Of a DNA stretch of 64,000 nucleotides, positions 24,622 to 37,098 are shown piece by piece. The notes below the pieces were generated by a model. That model saw only the letters and a list, made by a program, of their open reading frames with translations. It was not told where the DNA came from and searched no databases. The stretch's first letter is position 1. Every line of letters begins with the position of its first letter. The stretch comes from Tamarix chinensis. Lineage: Eukaryota; Streptophyta; Magnoliopsida; Caryophyllales; Tamaricaceae. Location: positions 15,115,193 through 15,179,192 of the forward strand of contig CM060174.1 of the NCBI GenBank assembly GCA_030549775.1. The letters are read 5' to 3'. Position numbers and translations under genes: made by a program.

Positions 24622-27400
24622 TATAACATTTCGATTTGTAGGAATTGAAAATTTTATTTGAAAGAGTTAATCTTGGAAGCTAAAATAATAAAAATGAAGG
24701 TTATTACCGCCACACTTGGTACAAGTGTGGTTTCCTCTACTAGTCTCATACCAAATGCTAAAACTAAAATTATTATTTCACTTAAATTAATAATATGATT
24801 ACAATAAACAAAATAGATGAAATAATATATAAGTATTGTGCTAATTAAAAGCAACATCAGTGATTACAAAACTCAAAAGAGAGAAAGATAGTAGGACACA
24901 AGCGTCCAAATACAACTAAAATCAAATATACCAAAAGACACAAAATACTCCTAGGTTCTCAACTTGAACTACCAACTTTTGATTGAACCTGAAAGATGAC
25001 TTGCAAATACCACTACTTATTGAATAGGTAGGGGCCAATGAAAGGAACCCTTCAGTACAACTATACTAAGCAACCTTTTATACTAAACTAAAATGAAAAA
25101 AACCAGCATATAATACATGCAAGACATCACAATAATAGATGGTATAAAACATCGAATTGTCTATGCGTCAGGTGATATACGATAATCATTCATATAACTA
25201 TATACTATCAAGATCATATAATATTCATACTTATTCGTCTGGAACTAATTGAATGGAACATCCAAAAGATGCTCTTTGTAGTATAATTAGAAACAACACT
25301 AACCCAAAACTAAGACAATAATAACATATCACATATCTCATCATCAATACTAATAAACCTCATAACACAGATAGGCTTGAAGGCTAATACCAACCAATTC
25401 AATAATTTATCAATTATTTTTTTTATTTACTTGAGGAAAAATCAATCAACCTAGAGACATTGAGATACTCTAGTCATACCGGTGCATCAAGATAATACAG
25501 TATCCTACTGACCATCAACCTAATGACGCAAAGGTACCCTAATTACACTGGTACATAAAGCTAATATAGTACCCTCTTGACAAGGACACCTAATCTATAA
25601 GTATGCATACCTTTTATTAGTTTGCATAACAGAATAGAGTATGATATAGGACTTGGGTGGGGCACCAAAGCAAAGCAGAAAAAATCCATAATGAATAGTG
25701 GGATAAACCATATATTTCAGGTAGCAACCTCTAAAAGAGTTTTCATTTCCAATTTCAAGGTCATTCACTTTAAGTATTAGTATTTTATTTAGGTGACCAT
25801 AAAATCACATAAAAATCACATAAATCTAATTTTCATATTTAACCATTTTACTCACTTCCAATTATTCTGAGATAATCGTAATCAAGATCATTACTAATGT
25901 CAATCATAAAAATATACTAAGGTCAGCATATGCTTAATTATTTATATTTAGGCACATCAAGCCAAAATGACCAAAAATATCCTTAAAGCCAAATTTACCA
26001 CATAATCATCCTTTTTAATTACTAACTCCATTTCATTTATTAAGTTATCATCAAAAAGCTAAAATATAATAATTAAATTAATTTATCATGTAGTTATATT
26101 ATCAGATAAGCCAAATGACCAATTTTCCCTTATTCAAGTTTTTGCATATAAAGCCCTAGCATGTGTATCTAGTACATCCATAATCAAATAATCTCATGCT
26201 TAACAACACATAATACATATTAGACATGCTTGTAATGGTAAAAATCATAATATATAAAAAATGACCAAATTGTCTATAAGGTACAAATCTAGGATTATTA
26301 TTTCATAATTATATATAAACATGCCCATCCAATCATTTTCCAAATAAACTTCATACATAATCATACAATATCATTTTTCCATACTTTTTACCTGAATATT
26401 TTGCATACGATAACCTGCTCTTTTTATCAATTTTCATGATACAATAATCAACACATAATTATAAATGAATCATACTTAACATATTTCATACACAAAATCC
26501 TAATGTACTATCATGTAAAATTTAGCATTTTAGTAAGGTATAAAAATTACCCAAATTCTAGCAAAAATACAAAATAGCAATATTATACTAAATACTACAA
26601 GATCGAGCTAATCAACCTTTGTATCTAGAAATAATACAAAAATACCAAATAAATATTTAATGAATAAAATAATAATTATAAAAATAAATTATTTATTTTC
26701 TAAAATTACTAAAATACTATTACATTTAAAATAGATAAAAAAATTATTAGACGAAAAACTTCCTTATTTCGCACATGTAGTGTGAGCTCATGTACAAAGA
26801 AGGGGGCTGAGCTAGGAAAGGTGGAGACGGTTTTAGGTTGGTTGAGGAGGAAGGGTGAGGTAGGGGTGGTGTAGAAGGTGGTGATGGTTGGTGATTCAGA
26901 CAACCAAGGGTGGCGGCGACACAGGAAGGGGTAATGAGGTTGTGAAGGGAGGTGGTGTAGGGGTTGTTTGGTGCTACAGGAAAGGGTGGTGGAGGCGGTT
27001 TTGAAGCATGGTGGTGTGTGGGGTGGTGTGGAGGATGGCTCGGATGGGGTAGTGTAGGAAGGAGGGAAGGAAATGTAGTGGCATAAAGGGTTGAATAGGG
27101 TGGTGTTTGGTTGTTGTGGGAGGTGCCAAAGTGAAGGAAAAAGCAAGGGTAGTTTCTACCATTGCCCAAGGGAGTGTTACGGAGGGGGCATCGGGTGCTA
27201 GGGGAGGTGTAATAGGGGTTCTAGCCAAAGAGGAGGAGGACAAGAAGTAAGATGTGACAAGAGAAAAATGATAAGAAGAAGAAAAGGAGAAGAAGGAAAA
27301 GAGGAGGGCTAGAGATGGAGGTTATGGTGGTTTTGCTGAGATGGTGGTGGCGAGGAGAGGAGATAGGAGGAGGAGGCTAGTGGTGGTGTTGGTTGATAGA
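24620..27400 (-). mobile_element. Long LTR 'E', minus orientation, 3' part (continues at 38661)
   Basis: The 3' end is near 24620 (reverse of CGAAATGTTATA, eroded). The hallmark 'ttaccgccacacttggtac' follows at about 24705. The 'ttgaataggtaggggcc' block at about 25020 matches 1240, and 25440-25790 matches 2050-2450. Position 26760 onward is G-rich, the complement of the C-rich LTR leader. The copy is interrupted at about 27400 by the Athila element and resumes after 38660. ORFs in the G-rich zone (for example 26709-27146 minus) are low complexity. Confidence 0.7.
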
Positions 27401-28948
27401 TGAGATTTATTGATTATTTTCATGTCTAAAAATATCATTTATCTCTCATTTATTCTACTAGATTTAATCTTTTCGTCGAGTTTTCCTCCTTTGAATAAAT
27501 TTTACAAGAAAGAAAAGAATTGAAGAAATTTAAGGAGAAATCAATGAAAAGAAGAAATCAAGTAGAGAACACATCAAGAAATGCCGAATCAAGGAGAGCA
27601 AAGTTGGAAAGGGAACAAATACATCAAGAGAAGAGAAGCTGAAACTTTCAAAGGAATTGAGTGGAAGAATCAAAAACACGGGGGTCCCGTGTTTCCATAA
27701 CACGGACCGTGTTATTTATCCCGAGTATCGGTCTGTAAATCCTTATCAGCAGAGCAGTTGGAAGAAAACACGGGGGTCCCGTGTTTCATAAACACGGACC
27801 GTGTTTTCAATTAAAAACGTGTAACTGCCACGCGACTTGTTCCTGATAAATTTTAGATGAAAACAGAGTTCGGGACAGAGAGGAAAGGATCGAAAAACAT
27901 TTGGAATGTATTTTTCTTCCTTTATTCCTTTAGAACATACATGTAATGCACAATTCCAACCTTTGATCTTCTTGAATTCTATTGATGATTTGACATTCTG
28001 CACTTCAATTGATAAGTTTCCTCTATTCCTTTGTAAATTTCTGTATCTTCAATTTGCTGAATCTAAGTAGTTTTTATGTAATTTTACTTGTGATCACTTC
28101 ATTATTATCTAATTGTTGCAATAATAGAATTCGTGAATGTGTTATTGTTATTAATTTTCAATATTTTTGTATAATTGTATGAATTGTGAATATGCAGAAA
28201 TTTGAGTAATTAGAACAGGGTAGGATGAATTGAGGATGGAACTTAATTATCATTTCATAATTTAAATGTTTGATTCTAGATGAGGTTTAATTGAATTAAT
28301 GGTTTGAATTGAATGATTCCATATCATAGATTAAGATTCTTGAACTGATTAGATTGATCACCTATTTGGTTTAGGACTTAGTCTTTGCTAAGACAATGAA
28401 ATTAACCCGTAATTGTTAATTAATTTGTCTATAGTAGCAAGAAGATTAATTATTAATCTTATCCATTAATTCGTGCAATTGCATGATCCGAGCTTCTGTG
28501 ATTATGATTGTAGTGAGCTGCTTCCCGTTCATAATGCTACCATTAATTGAATCTAGTGTTCGTAACCTAGGTTATTAAATGGGTGCAAAAATAAATTGAG
28601 AGCATATTCAATTTATTAAGGTTGAGAGGAAGTATAGGAATTCGTTATTCTAAATTTCCTAAGTCAACATTAAATTGTTTAGAATCATTCTTCTTATGTG
28701 AATGTATGGCATTTTAATTCCATCACCAATTCAATCCTCCCCTAATTGTCAATTCGTGATTAAAGACTTAGTATAATCGAATTTAGTATAAGAATCAATG
28801 AAATTGTATAATCGGGGTTATAACATCAATAGCAAAATTAGTGATTAAAACGTCATTCCTTGTGGGTTCGACTCCTTCTTGCCATATACTACGTATTTGG
28901 GAATTAGGATTTATTTATTAAATTTGTTGTGCATACGACAGTGCATCA
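27401..28948 (+). mobile_element. 5' LTR of the Athila element
   Basis: Bounded on the right by the primer site at 28955; the LTR probably ends at ...GTGCATCA (about 28948). The likely left end is TGAGATTTATTG at 27401, preceded by ataga, so the LTR is about 1.55 kb, a usual Athila size. It contains two copies (27675 and 27767) of a 'cacgggggtcccgtgttt' dyad followed by 'aacacggaccgtgtt'; the same motif is amplified downstream of pol. No matching 3' LTR was found in this window. Confidence 0.7.
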
Positions 28949-28954
28949 AATTTT

Positions 28955-28972
28955 TGGCGCCGTTGCCGGGGA
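28955..28972 (+). promoter_or_regulatory. Primer-binding site, tRNA-Asp type
   Basis: TGGCGCCGTTGCCGGGGA is complementary to the 3' end of plant tRNA-Asp, including CCA. It lies 6 bp after the LTR's CA end. This site is known for Athila-lineage Ty3/gypsy elements and fixes the plus orientation. Confidence 0.93.
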
Positions 28973-29062
28973 ATTGGCAATTATAATCTCTAGTTTTGTT
29001 GTTGTTGTGGTTTCTTATTTTAGTTTTGATAAATTCTTCATGTAAACTCATCTAATCTTTCA

Positions 29063-30410
29063 TTGTGTGAAATCTTCAGGCACTCACACTTGAGATCATT
29101 TGCAATCGAGCATCAAGGACAAATTATTCCAGCCATAGATCCAAACTCATCTTCTCCAATTGCATCTAGGACGAGAAAGAAATTGGAACAAGCTAGTCAA
29201 ATTCCATCACCTTTTGAAGAAAGTTCCACAAATCAAGGAGAAGAAAGTATAGAAGATTTGTGTAGTACACCTTGCTACACTAATCCACCAATGGTGAATC
29301 GAACTCTCAAGGAGCTAGCTGCTCCTGTCTTCAACCCTAATCTTTTATGCATTAATTATCCTGCTGATAATGATACTTGTGAAATCAAACCTGGATTAAT
29401 ACGAGCCTTACCTATTTTTACAGGTTTTAGAGACAACAATTCCATGAGTTCAGGCTATTTCACCGACCCAAATAAATTTCTCAAGGAATTCCATATAGCT
29501 TGTTCTGGTATGAAACCAAATGGAGTAAGTGTAGAACAACTTAAACTCAAAGCTTTTCCTTTTTCTTTAGCTGATGCTGCTAAGGAATGGTTATATGATC
29601 TACCAGCGGGCTCAGTAAATACTTGGACTGATATGCAAAAGGTTTTCCTTGAAAAATATTTCCCTTAATCAAGAGCAACTAATATAAGAAAGGAAATATG
29701 TGGTATTAGGCAAGATGGAGGAGAATCTTTACATGAATATTGGGAACGTTTCAAGAAATTGTGTGGTAGTTGTCCTAATCATCAAATTAGTGAACAATTA
29801 TTAATACAATATTTTTATGAAGGTTTATCTCCTATGGATCACAATATGATAGATGCTGCTAGTGGTGGTGCTTTAGTTGATAAAACACCCATCGAAGCTA
29901 AAAGGTTGATTGCTAATATGGCATCTAACTCTCAATATTGTAATAGGGGTAATACTTCTATGTCTCAACAGGTGAAAGAAACCAATATTGCTGGACTAAA
30001 AATGCAAGTTTTGAATTTGAAAGCTCTTGTGGAAAGAGTTGTAGGAGAAAAGATTCATGCTAAGGTATGTGGAATTTGTTCTTTTACTGGTCATCCAACT
30101 GACATGTGTCCTACTTTGCAGGAAGAACAACAAGTAAACGCTATTGGAGGACAACCATTACCAAAAAGGAATGATCCATTTGCTCCAACATATAATCCTG
30201 GATGGAAAGATCACCCGAATCTAAGGTATGGAAACTCTCAACAAAGTGGTAGCTCATATTTCCGACCACAGATGTATCAAAATCAGCAAGGAGCAAATCC
30301 ACCTCCCGGGTTTTTCCAAATTCCACCAAATCAGCAAAGACCACCGTTTCAACCGATGCCTCCACCACAAGTTCCACAACAATCGGGGGTATGCCTTTGG
30401 AAGATTTGGT
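29063..30410 (+). pseudogene. Athila Gag, with stop and frameshift
   Basis: Gag builds the virus-like particle and binds RNA. Visible blocks are NRTLKELAAP (from about 29296), a capsid-like region (LKEFHIACSGMKP ... KAFPFSLADAAKEWLYDLP ... VFLEKYFP), then ISEQLLIQYFYEGL and MIDAASGGALVDKTP. A perfect CCHC zinc knuckle follows (CGICSFTGHPTDMC, about 30067-30108), then a Pro/Gln-rich tail. An in-frame TAA at 29666-29668 splits the capsid part; the downstream reading continues in the same frame. A 1-base shift in 'cgggggt' at about 30388 separates Gag from the protease part. No AUG opens the 5' part; the first in-frame ATG is at 29291. The block order matches Athila Gag. Confidence 0.88.
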
Positions 30411-31596
30411 AAAATCTTTAGCTACCAATACCTTACAATTCCAACAAGAGACCAGAAACGGTATTAAGAATTTGGAAAATCAAGTGAGTCAACTAGCAGA
30501 TTCCCTAGGAAAAATGCAAGCACAAGGTTCTTCAAAATTTCCTAGCCAGACTGAAAGAAATCCCAAGGAAAATGCTAGTGCTATCACAACTCGCAGTGGA
30601 AAACAATTGTCAGATCCAAGAAAAGTGAGTGAAGAAGATGACACAAACAAGGAGACAGATGAAACAATGGCTGAAGAAGAAATAAAGGAAGATTCACAAC
30701 AAACGGTGAAGAGTAAGTCACATTCTCCTATAAAAATTCCTGCTCCTTTTCCTAGCAGGTTGGCCAAAAACAAGAAGGTAAATCATGACAAGGAGATATT
30801 TGACATATTCAAGAAGGTAGAAGTTAACCTTCCTCTCATTGATGCGATCAAACAAGTACCCAGGTATGCAAAATTCCTTAAGAATTTGTGTACAAACAAA
30901 AGGAAACTTAATGAGAATGAGAAGGTAAGTGTGGGAGAAAATGTATCAGCAATGTTGCAAAGAAAGCTTCCACCAAAGTGCAAAGATCCAGGTATTTTCA
31001 CTATACCTTGCAAAATTGGAAACACGAGGTACGAAAAATGCATGCTTGACTTAGGTGCTTCAATAAATTTCATGCCTTTATCTATCTTTAACACCCTAAG
31101 TTTAGGTCCTTTAAAGGAAACTCGTGTTGTTATCCAATTGGCTGATAGATCTAACACATATCCTGAAGGGGTTATTGAAGATGTCTTAGTTCAGGTCAAT
31201 GAGTTGGTTTTTCCTGCATATTTTTATGTGTTAGATATGCAAGATAATGGTTTAGCTAATCCATCTCCTATATTATTAGGGAGACCATTCCTAAAAACTT
31301 CAAAAACAAAAATTGATGTCCACGATGGAGTATTAACCATGGAATTTGATGGTGAAGTTATTACGTTTAACATATATGATTCCATGAGATATCCTACAGA
31401 TGGTGAAGAGGTATCTATGATTGATGTCATTAAGAATTTAACTGAAATGGTGTACCAACTATCATCAGCTGATCCTTTGGAAATAACTTTGACACAAGGA
31501 ATAGCAACTGAAAAATTGGAAGAATTGAGCAAATTGCATGACGTTGATGAAAGAAATCAAGGAGGTAGTGGCCGCTTTGGGAACATGTCCGAGTAG
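30391..31596 (+). pseudogene. Athila Gag C-terminus and aspartic protease
   Basis: Begins MPLEDLVKSLATNTLQFQ, a Gag-tail region with a predicted coiled segment (ENQVSQLADSLGKMQ), followed by an acidic linker. The aspartic protease follows: RKLPPKCKDPGIFTIPCKIG, then the active-site block LDLGASINFMPLS (31045-31080), where Athila carries DLGAS in place of the usual DSGAS. A C-terminal block ILLGRPFLKT (about 31274-31303) is the conserved flap/GRP motif. A frameshift between about 31540 and 31590 moves the reading into the RT frame. The stop at 31596 is therefore a product of decay, not a genuine end. Confidence 0.87.
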
Positions 31597-34569
31597 AATT
31601 GGAAAATTTGTGGATTTACCATTGACAGTGGATAGGCCTATACCTTCCATAGAACAACCACCTGAAGTGGAGTTGAAGCCTTTACCTGACCATCTCAAAT
31701 ATGCATTCTTAGGAGATAAGAATACCCTTCCGGTTATCATATCTAGTGAACTGACATCTCATCAGGAAGAAAAACTGGTAAATGTGTTGAAGAAATACAA
31801 ATCAGCTTTGGGGTGGATAGTTGCTGATATTAAGGGTATTAGTCCTTCAGTTTGTATGCATCGGATTTTAATGGAAGAAGATGTGAAGCCATGTAGACAA
31901 GTACAACATAGGTTGAATCCGATAATGATGGAGGTTGTGAAGAAAGAGGTTTTAAAATTGCTAAGTGTAGGAGTCATATACCCAATTTCTGATAGTAGTT
32001 GGGTAAGTCCGCTTCAGGTTGTCCCAAAGAAAACAGGAATAACAGTAGTGGAGAATGATAAAGGAGAGATGGTTCCTACTAGAGTTCAAAATGGTTGGAG
32101 GGTATGTGTTGATTATAGAAAGCTGAACTCCATGACTAAGAAAGATCATTTTCCTTTACCATTTATGGATCAAATGTTAGAACGGCTAGCGGGTCATGCT
32201 TATTATTGTTTTCTTGATGGTTATTCTGGATATGTGCAGGTTCCCATAGCTCCAGAAGATCAAGAGAAAACCACATTTACATGTCCCTACGGTACGTTTG
32301 CGTATCGACGCATGCCATTTGGATTATGTAATGCTCCAGCTACATTTCAAAGGTGTATGGTAAGTATATTTTTCGAATATCTGGAGAAAATTATCGAGGT
32401 ATTCATGGATGATTTTAGTATTCATGGAGATACTTTTGAAGAATGCCTAGATAATTTGACCCTTATCTTGAAAAGATGTTTGGAAACAAATCTTGTGCTA
32501 AACTCTGAAAAATGCCATTTTATGGTCCAACAAGGAATAGTTTTTGGACATGTTATTTCAGCCAAAGGAATTGAAGTAGATAAAGCAAAAATTGATCTTA
32601 TTTCTTCATTACCTTATCCATCAACTGTCAAAGATGTGCGATCATTTTTAGGGCATGCCAGGTTTTACCGCCGATTTATCAAGGATTTTTCTAAAATAGC
32701 CCAACCATTATGCAAGCTTCTTCAAAAAGAAAAGGAATTTCAATTTGATGACGCATGCCAGAAATCATTTGACTATTTAAAGGAAAAATTGATAAGTGCA
32801 CCCATTCTTCAACCACCTGATTGGAATTTCCCATTTGAATTGATGTGTGATGCATCTAACTTTGCTGTTGGTGCGGTATTAGGTCAACGAATCGGGAAAG
32901 AGCCACACGTGATATATTATGCCTCACACACATTGAATGAAGCTCAACTTAACTACACAACTACCGAAAAGGAGCTTCTTGCTATTGTCTTTGCTTTGGA
33001 TAAATTTCGTTCTTATCTGTTAGGAACTGAAATAATTGTTTATTCTGATCATGCAGCGTTGAAATATTTGTTAGCAAAGAAAGAGGCAAAACCACGACTG
33101 ATTAGATGGATTCTTCTACTTCAAGAATTCAATATACGCATTAAAGATAAAAAAGGAACAGAAAACGGAGTAGCAGATCACCTAAGTCGGTTAATCAAAG
33201 AAGTTGAAGTTGAAGTACCTATCAATGAAGCATTTCCGGACGAGCAACTTCATGTCATTGGGAATGAGATACCATGGTATGCTGACATGGTAAATTTTCT
33301 AGTAGCTAAGGTATTTCCCTCACATTTTACCAAAGCACAGAAAAATAGAATGAAAAGTCAGGCAAAATATTTTGTATGGGACGATCCATACTTGTGGAAA
33401 CAATGTGCCAATCAAATCATTAGAAGATGTATTCCTGATAGTGAGGTTCTGTCTATTTTACACTTTTGTCACAGTTATGCTTGTGGGGGACACTTTGGTC
33501 CCAAGCGAACAGCTTATAAAATTCTAGAGAGTGGATTCTTTTGGCCTACATTTTTTAGGGACTCTCATGAATTTTGTAAGACGTGTGAAAACTGTCAAAA
33601 GACTGGGGGATTAGGTCCTAGAAATGAAATGCCACAAACTCCTATCATAGCATGCGAAATCTTTGATGTTTGGGGTATGGATTTTATGGGACCCTTTCCA
33701 TCTTCTTTCGGGTTTAAATACATTCTTGTTGATGTTGATTATGTGTCAAAATGGGTGGAGGCTAAGGCCACCCGTACTGATGATGCTAACGTTGTTGCAG
33801 AATTTCTTCGAACTAACATTTTTGCAAGGTTTGGCGTACCAAGAGCCACAACAACGACAAAGGTTCACATTTCTGCAACCGAACCGTAGAAGCTCTATTA
33901 AAGAAATACCATGTGAAACATCGAATATCTACAGCATATCATCCACAAACAAATGGTCAAGCCGAGGTATCAAACCGGGAAATCAAATCAATCTTGGAAA
34001 AAATGGTGAAACCAACAAGAAAGGATTGGAGCTTACATCTTAATGATGCTCTCTGGGCTTATCGTACAGCTTTCAAGACTCCAATTGGTATGTCTCCATA
34101 TCGTCTCGTGTACGGTAAGCCTTGTCATCTACCAGTTGAGTTAGAACATAAAGCTTTTTGGGCCGTCAAGATGTGTAACATGGAGTTAACTGAAGTTGGA
34201 AGACATAGGCGACTCCAACTACAAGAATTGGAAGAAATAAGAAATGATGCTTTTGAAACTACATTGAGATATAAAGATAGAACTAAGGCAGTTCATGATA
34301 AGTTCATTCTTAGAAAGAGCTTTGAAATTAGTCAAAAAGTTTTATTATATCATTCTCGTTTGAAGTTGTTTCCAGGAAAATTGAGGTCGAGATGGATCGG
34401 CCCATTTGTTGTGACTAATTTGTTTTCTCATGGTGCAGTTGAAATTAAGAGTGAGAAAATAGGAAAGATGTGGAAGGTCAATGGACACCGCCTCAAACCT
34501 TACTACGAAGGACATCAAGTGCACAATTTGGAAGTGGTTGATCTTACCACTCCCAATTATGAGGGCTGA
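31538..34569 (+). pseudogene. Athila Pol: reverse transcriptase, RNase H and integrase, frameshifted
   Basis: This polyprotein copies element RNA to DNA and inserts it. RT shows [24 protein letters not shown], the active-site [24 protein letters not shown] and [10 protein letters not shown] (about 32399-32428). RNase H shows [39 protein letters not shown] and a DHLSRL end. Integrase has the zinc-finger H/C block ([17 protein letters not shown] ... CKTCENCQK), the first Asp in WGMDFMGPF, the second in an NDKGSHF block and the Glu in NGQAE, followed by a C-terminal [14 protein letters not shown] segment. One frameshift at about 33850-33860 splits the integrase just before the second Asp; ORF 1 stops at 33889 and the rest is open from 33913 to 34569. 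All three DDE residues can be seen. Confidence 0.92.
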
Positions 34570-34727
34570 ATGACTTGCATTTTGTCACTTGGGAAACACC
34601 CAAGTGTTGTATATAAGTTTTTCGTATTTCGTACTTTTCTTTTTACATATTTGGTATAAATTTGTATGTATATAATGTGTATATGTGTGGAAATACATTA
34701 GTAGTTTATCTTCATACTTAAAAAAAA
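34570..34727. other. Short spacer after pol
   Basis: AT-rich noncoding sequence between the pol stop and the palindromic array, ending in an A9 run at 34721. Confidence 0.5.
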
Positions 34728-35215
34728 AACACGGGGGAGCCGTATTTACGAACACGGCCCGTGTTTTTCTCTCTGCAGAAAATTTACAAATTCCAGAGAG
34801 CTCCAAAAATAACACGGGGGGTCCGTATTTCTTAACACGGCCCGTGTTTCTTCCTCTGCAGAAAAATTTCAAAATTCCAGAGAGCTCCAAAAATAACACG
34901 GGGGTTCCGTATTTCTTAACACAGCCCATGTTTCTTCCTCTGCAGAAATTTTCAAAATTCCAGAGAGCTCCAAAAATAACACGGGGGGTCCGTATTTCTT
35001 AACACGGCACGTGTTTCTTCCTCTGCAGAAAAATTTCAGAATTCCATAGAGCTGGAAAAATAACACGGGGGGTACCGTATTTGTAAACACGGCCCGTGTT
35101 ACCTTCTCAGTCAGAAACAGAATGTTTAAAATTTAACACGGGGGTACCGTATTTCACAAATACGGTCCGTGTTTCCGCCCAGTTTCCTTTTTTTCCCCCG
35201 TGTTTTCAGATCTGA
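34728..35215 (+). repeat. Palindromic tandem array between pol and the env-like ORF
   Basis: Six units start with AACACGGGGG at 34728, 34811, 34895, 34978, 35062 and 35135, so the period is 83-84 bp with a shorter last step of 73. A partial unit follows to 35215. Each unit holds two dyads: AACACGGGGG..CCGTATTT (imperfect) and AACACGGCCCGTGTT (near-perfect palindrome), followed by 'tcctctgcagaaaa' and 'ttccagagagctcc'. The same double dyad occurs twice in the 5' LTR (27675, 27767). Tandem repeats in the 3' parts of Tat/Athila-type elements are known; this motif I do not recognise. Confidence 0.92.
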
Positions 35216-35563
35216 AGAAACACGGCCCTTTCGTTCGATTCTCTCCAGTTCTTCACAGCACTCCTCTGTGTGTCTTCTCCTTCGATTCCTCCATTTTTCT
35301 CACTCAAATCTTCAACTCTTAACAACTCCTACTCCATTAACATCCCATTTTCTTTCCCCACCATTAAATTTCTTTTCTCTGCCGATTTTTTTTCTGTCAA
35401 TCCACTACAGAACAGGCGACACAATTCGTGTCAAACCCTAATTTCAATCGAGCATTGTCTCATCCATTTTCTGGAAATAACCTTAGGTTTTTCGTGGGAT
35501 TTGATATTCACATTTCATTCTTCTGATTTCTGACTTGTTATAGCTTGTTTTCACACAATTAAG
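35216..35563 (+). promoter_or_regulatory. CT-rich leader-like region upstream of the env-like ORF
   Basis: Pyrimidine-rich sequence ('tctctccagttcttcacagc', 'tcctccatttttctcactc') looks like a plant 5' untranslated leader. It lies directly before a consensus splice donor. No clear TATA box was fixed. A separate promoter for the env-like ORF is an inference only. Confidence 0.35.
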
Positions 35564-35847
35564 GTAAGTGGTTCTTTCCCATATTGCAGCAATGTTAATT
35601 CGGTTTCATTGTTTTTGCTTACATATGCTGATACAATGTGATTGAATATTGGGTGAATTTGTTCCATAACTTGCACCATTATAAAATTGGGTGAATGACA
35701 TGTTAGGGCATATGTATGCATTCAGTGCAACTGTTTATAATTATCATTGCAGTCTAATCTTATTCTTCAAGAGTAACATTATGTATATGCTGCACTTTCA
35801 AGTTTAAGACATTGTTTCTTAACTTCAAAGTGGTAATCTTTGTGTAG
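35564..35847 (+). other. Candidate intron just upstream of the env-like start codon
   Basis: The donor AAG|GTAAGT at 35561-35569 and the acceptor TTTGTGTAG ending at 35847 match plant consensus. They enclose 284 bp of T-rich sequence, and the ATG of the env-like ORF begins at the very next base (35848). A subgenomic spliced message is known or proposed for env-like ORFs of plant retroelements; splicing here is predicted from sequence only. Confidence 0.55.
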
Positions 35848-37098
35848 ATGGCACCGAAAAAGAAGCAGCGTGCTGAAGGCGAATCCTCAAGGTCCCGGTC
35901 ATCACCAACTCAAGCGAGACAATGACGTAATCGACCCAATGATTTAGGTATAATTTTTACCTCCCCCGAACAACAACAAAGGTACGATTACTTGTCTCAG
36001 AGGCGTATTACTGGCACTAGATATCTGGATGATGGCTGTTTGCATACATTGGGCATTCATAATCAAGTCATGCGCATGCTCGAAACTATAGGTTTGCAGC
36101 ACTTTGTCTATTGTACTAATCATACCTATAGACGCTTGACTTTAGAATTTTTGAGTACTTTTGAATTGTGTGCTGAAGTTGGTGACATTGGTGATACTAA
36201 AAATAATCAAGGGTATGTTTCTTTTCGCCTTTTTAATGAAGATAGGAAATTAGCAGTGCATGAACTTGCCCACATTTTCATGTTGCCTTCTCAGGGATTC
36301 GGATTCATTTTACCTTGGTTTTATGCCAACAATTTTTTCGCTTAAATAGGTGATACAGCGAATATGCCTACTCCCGATACCTTCCGCATTTCTGAAGCCA
36401 AATCCTCTAGGATTTTTAACTTAGTTTCCCGATACATTCAGAGGCTTTTGGCTACTACCATCTTTGGGAGGGGAGATAGTACTGGGGTAGTTCGTTCAAT
36501 TGAACTTTTCTTTCTCTACTCTATGCTTGAACACTACTCTGTTGATACTGCCTATTTTATTGCAAAACAATTTCAAAGGGTCGGTAATTCCAAACAGGGA
36601 GACATTGTTATCGGTGGGTTAATTACCACCATCTGTGTAAGTTTGGACATACCCCTTCCTGAAGATATGCCCATTGAGGCCATGAGCACCCGCATTGATA
36701 TCGAACATTGTCGCCTTACGCATCTTATTGAGCGTAGGAATAATGCGTGGTACCTTTCTTATCAGGGGCGTGTTTTCTTTCCTCTTCCTAACCCTACCAA
36801 AACCGACCCTTTAAACCCATTGAACTGGCAGCCTAGTGAGGATGAAGATAACCCTGCCCCATTAGCCATCGAACATCCTATTCCGCCTCATGGTGCCCAT
36901 CCACCACCACCACCCCGATCCCAAGCCAGCTCTTCTTCCACCTCAACTTTTGTCCACGAATGGCATCTCCAATTTCAAAATCAAGTGTATTCCCAATTGG
37001 ATTCCATTCGCAATAACCAAAATCAGATGATGGAGATGATGAAAAATCTCTATGATTTCCATCTCGGGAGCCGAGACCCACCTCCACCTCCCTCATGA
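35848..37098 (+). pseudogene. Athila env-like / 'ORF-1' type protein with two in-frame stops
   Basis: One frame runs from ATG 35848 to the stop at 37098 (417 codons counting the two internal stops). Stops are TGA at 35923-35925 and TAA at 36343-36345. The N-terminus is basic (MAPKKKQR). Middle blocks are RRITGTRYLDD, IGLQHFVYCTNHTYRRLTLEFLSTFEL and GYVSFRLFNEDRKLAVHELA. Later come SRYIQRLLATTIFGRGDSTGVVRSIELFFLYSML and a Pro/Ser-rich tail ending in a coiled stretch (QLDSIRNNQNQMMEMMKNLYDF). The mid-part resembles the plant 'Athila ORF-1' family placed after pol. I see no signal peptide or strong membrane helix, so a true envelope role is doubtful. The TGA may be a decayed CGA (methyl-CpG). 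Confidence 0.75.

Noticed and set aside
35848..37098. True viral envelope protein
   Set aside because: No signal peptide or transmembrane helix is evident; the resemblance is to the Athila ORF-1 group, whose role is unknown.
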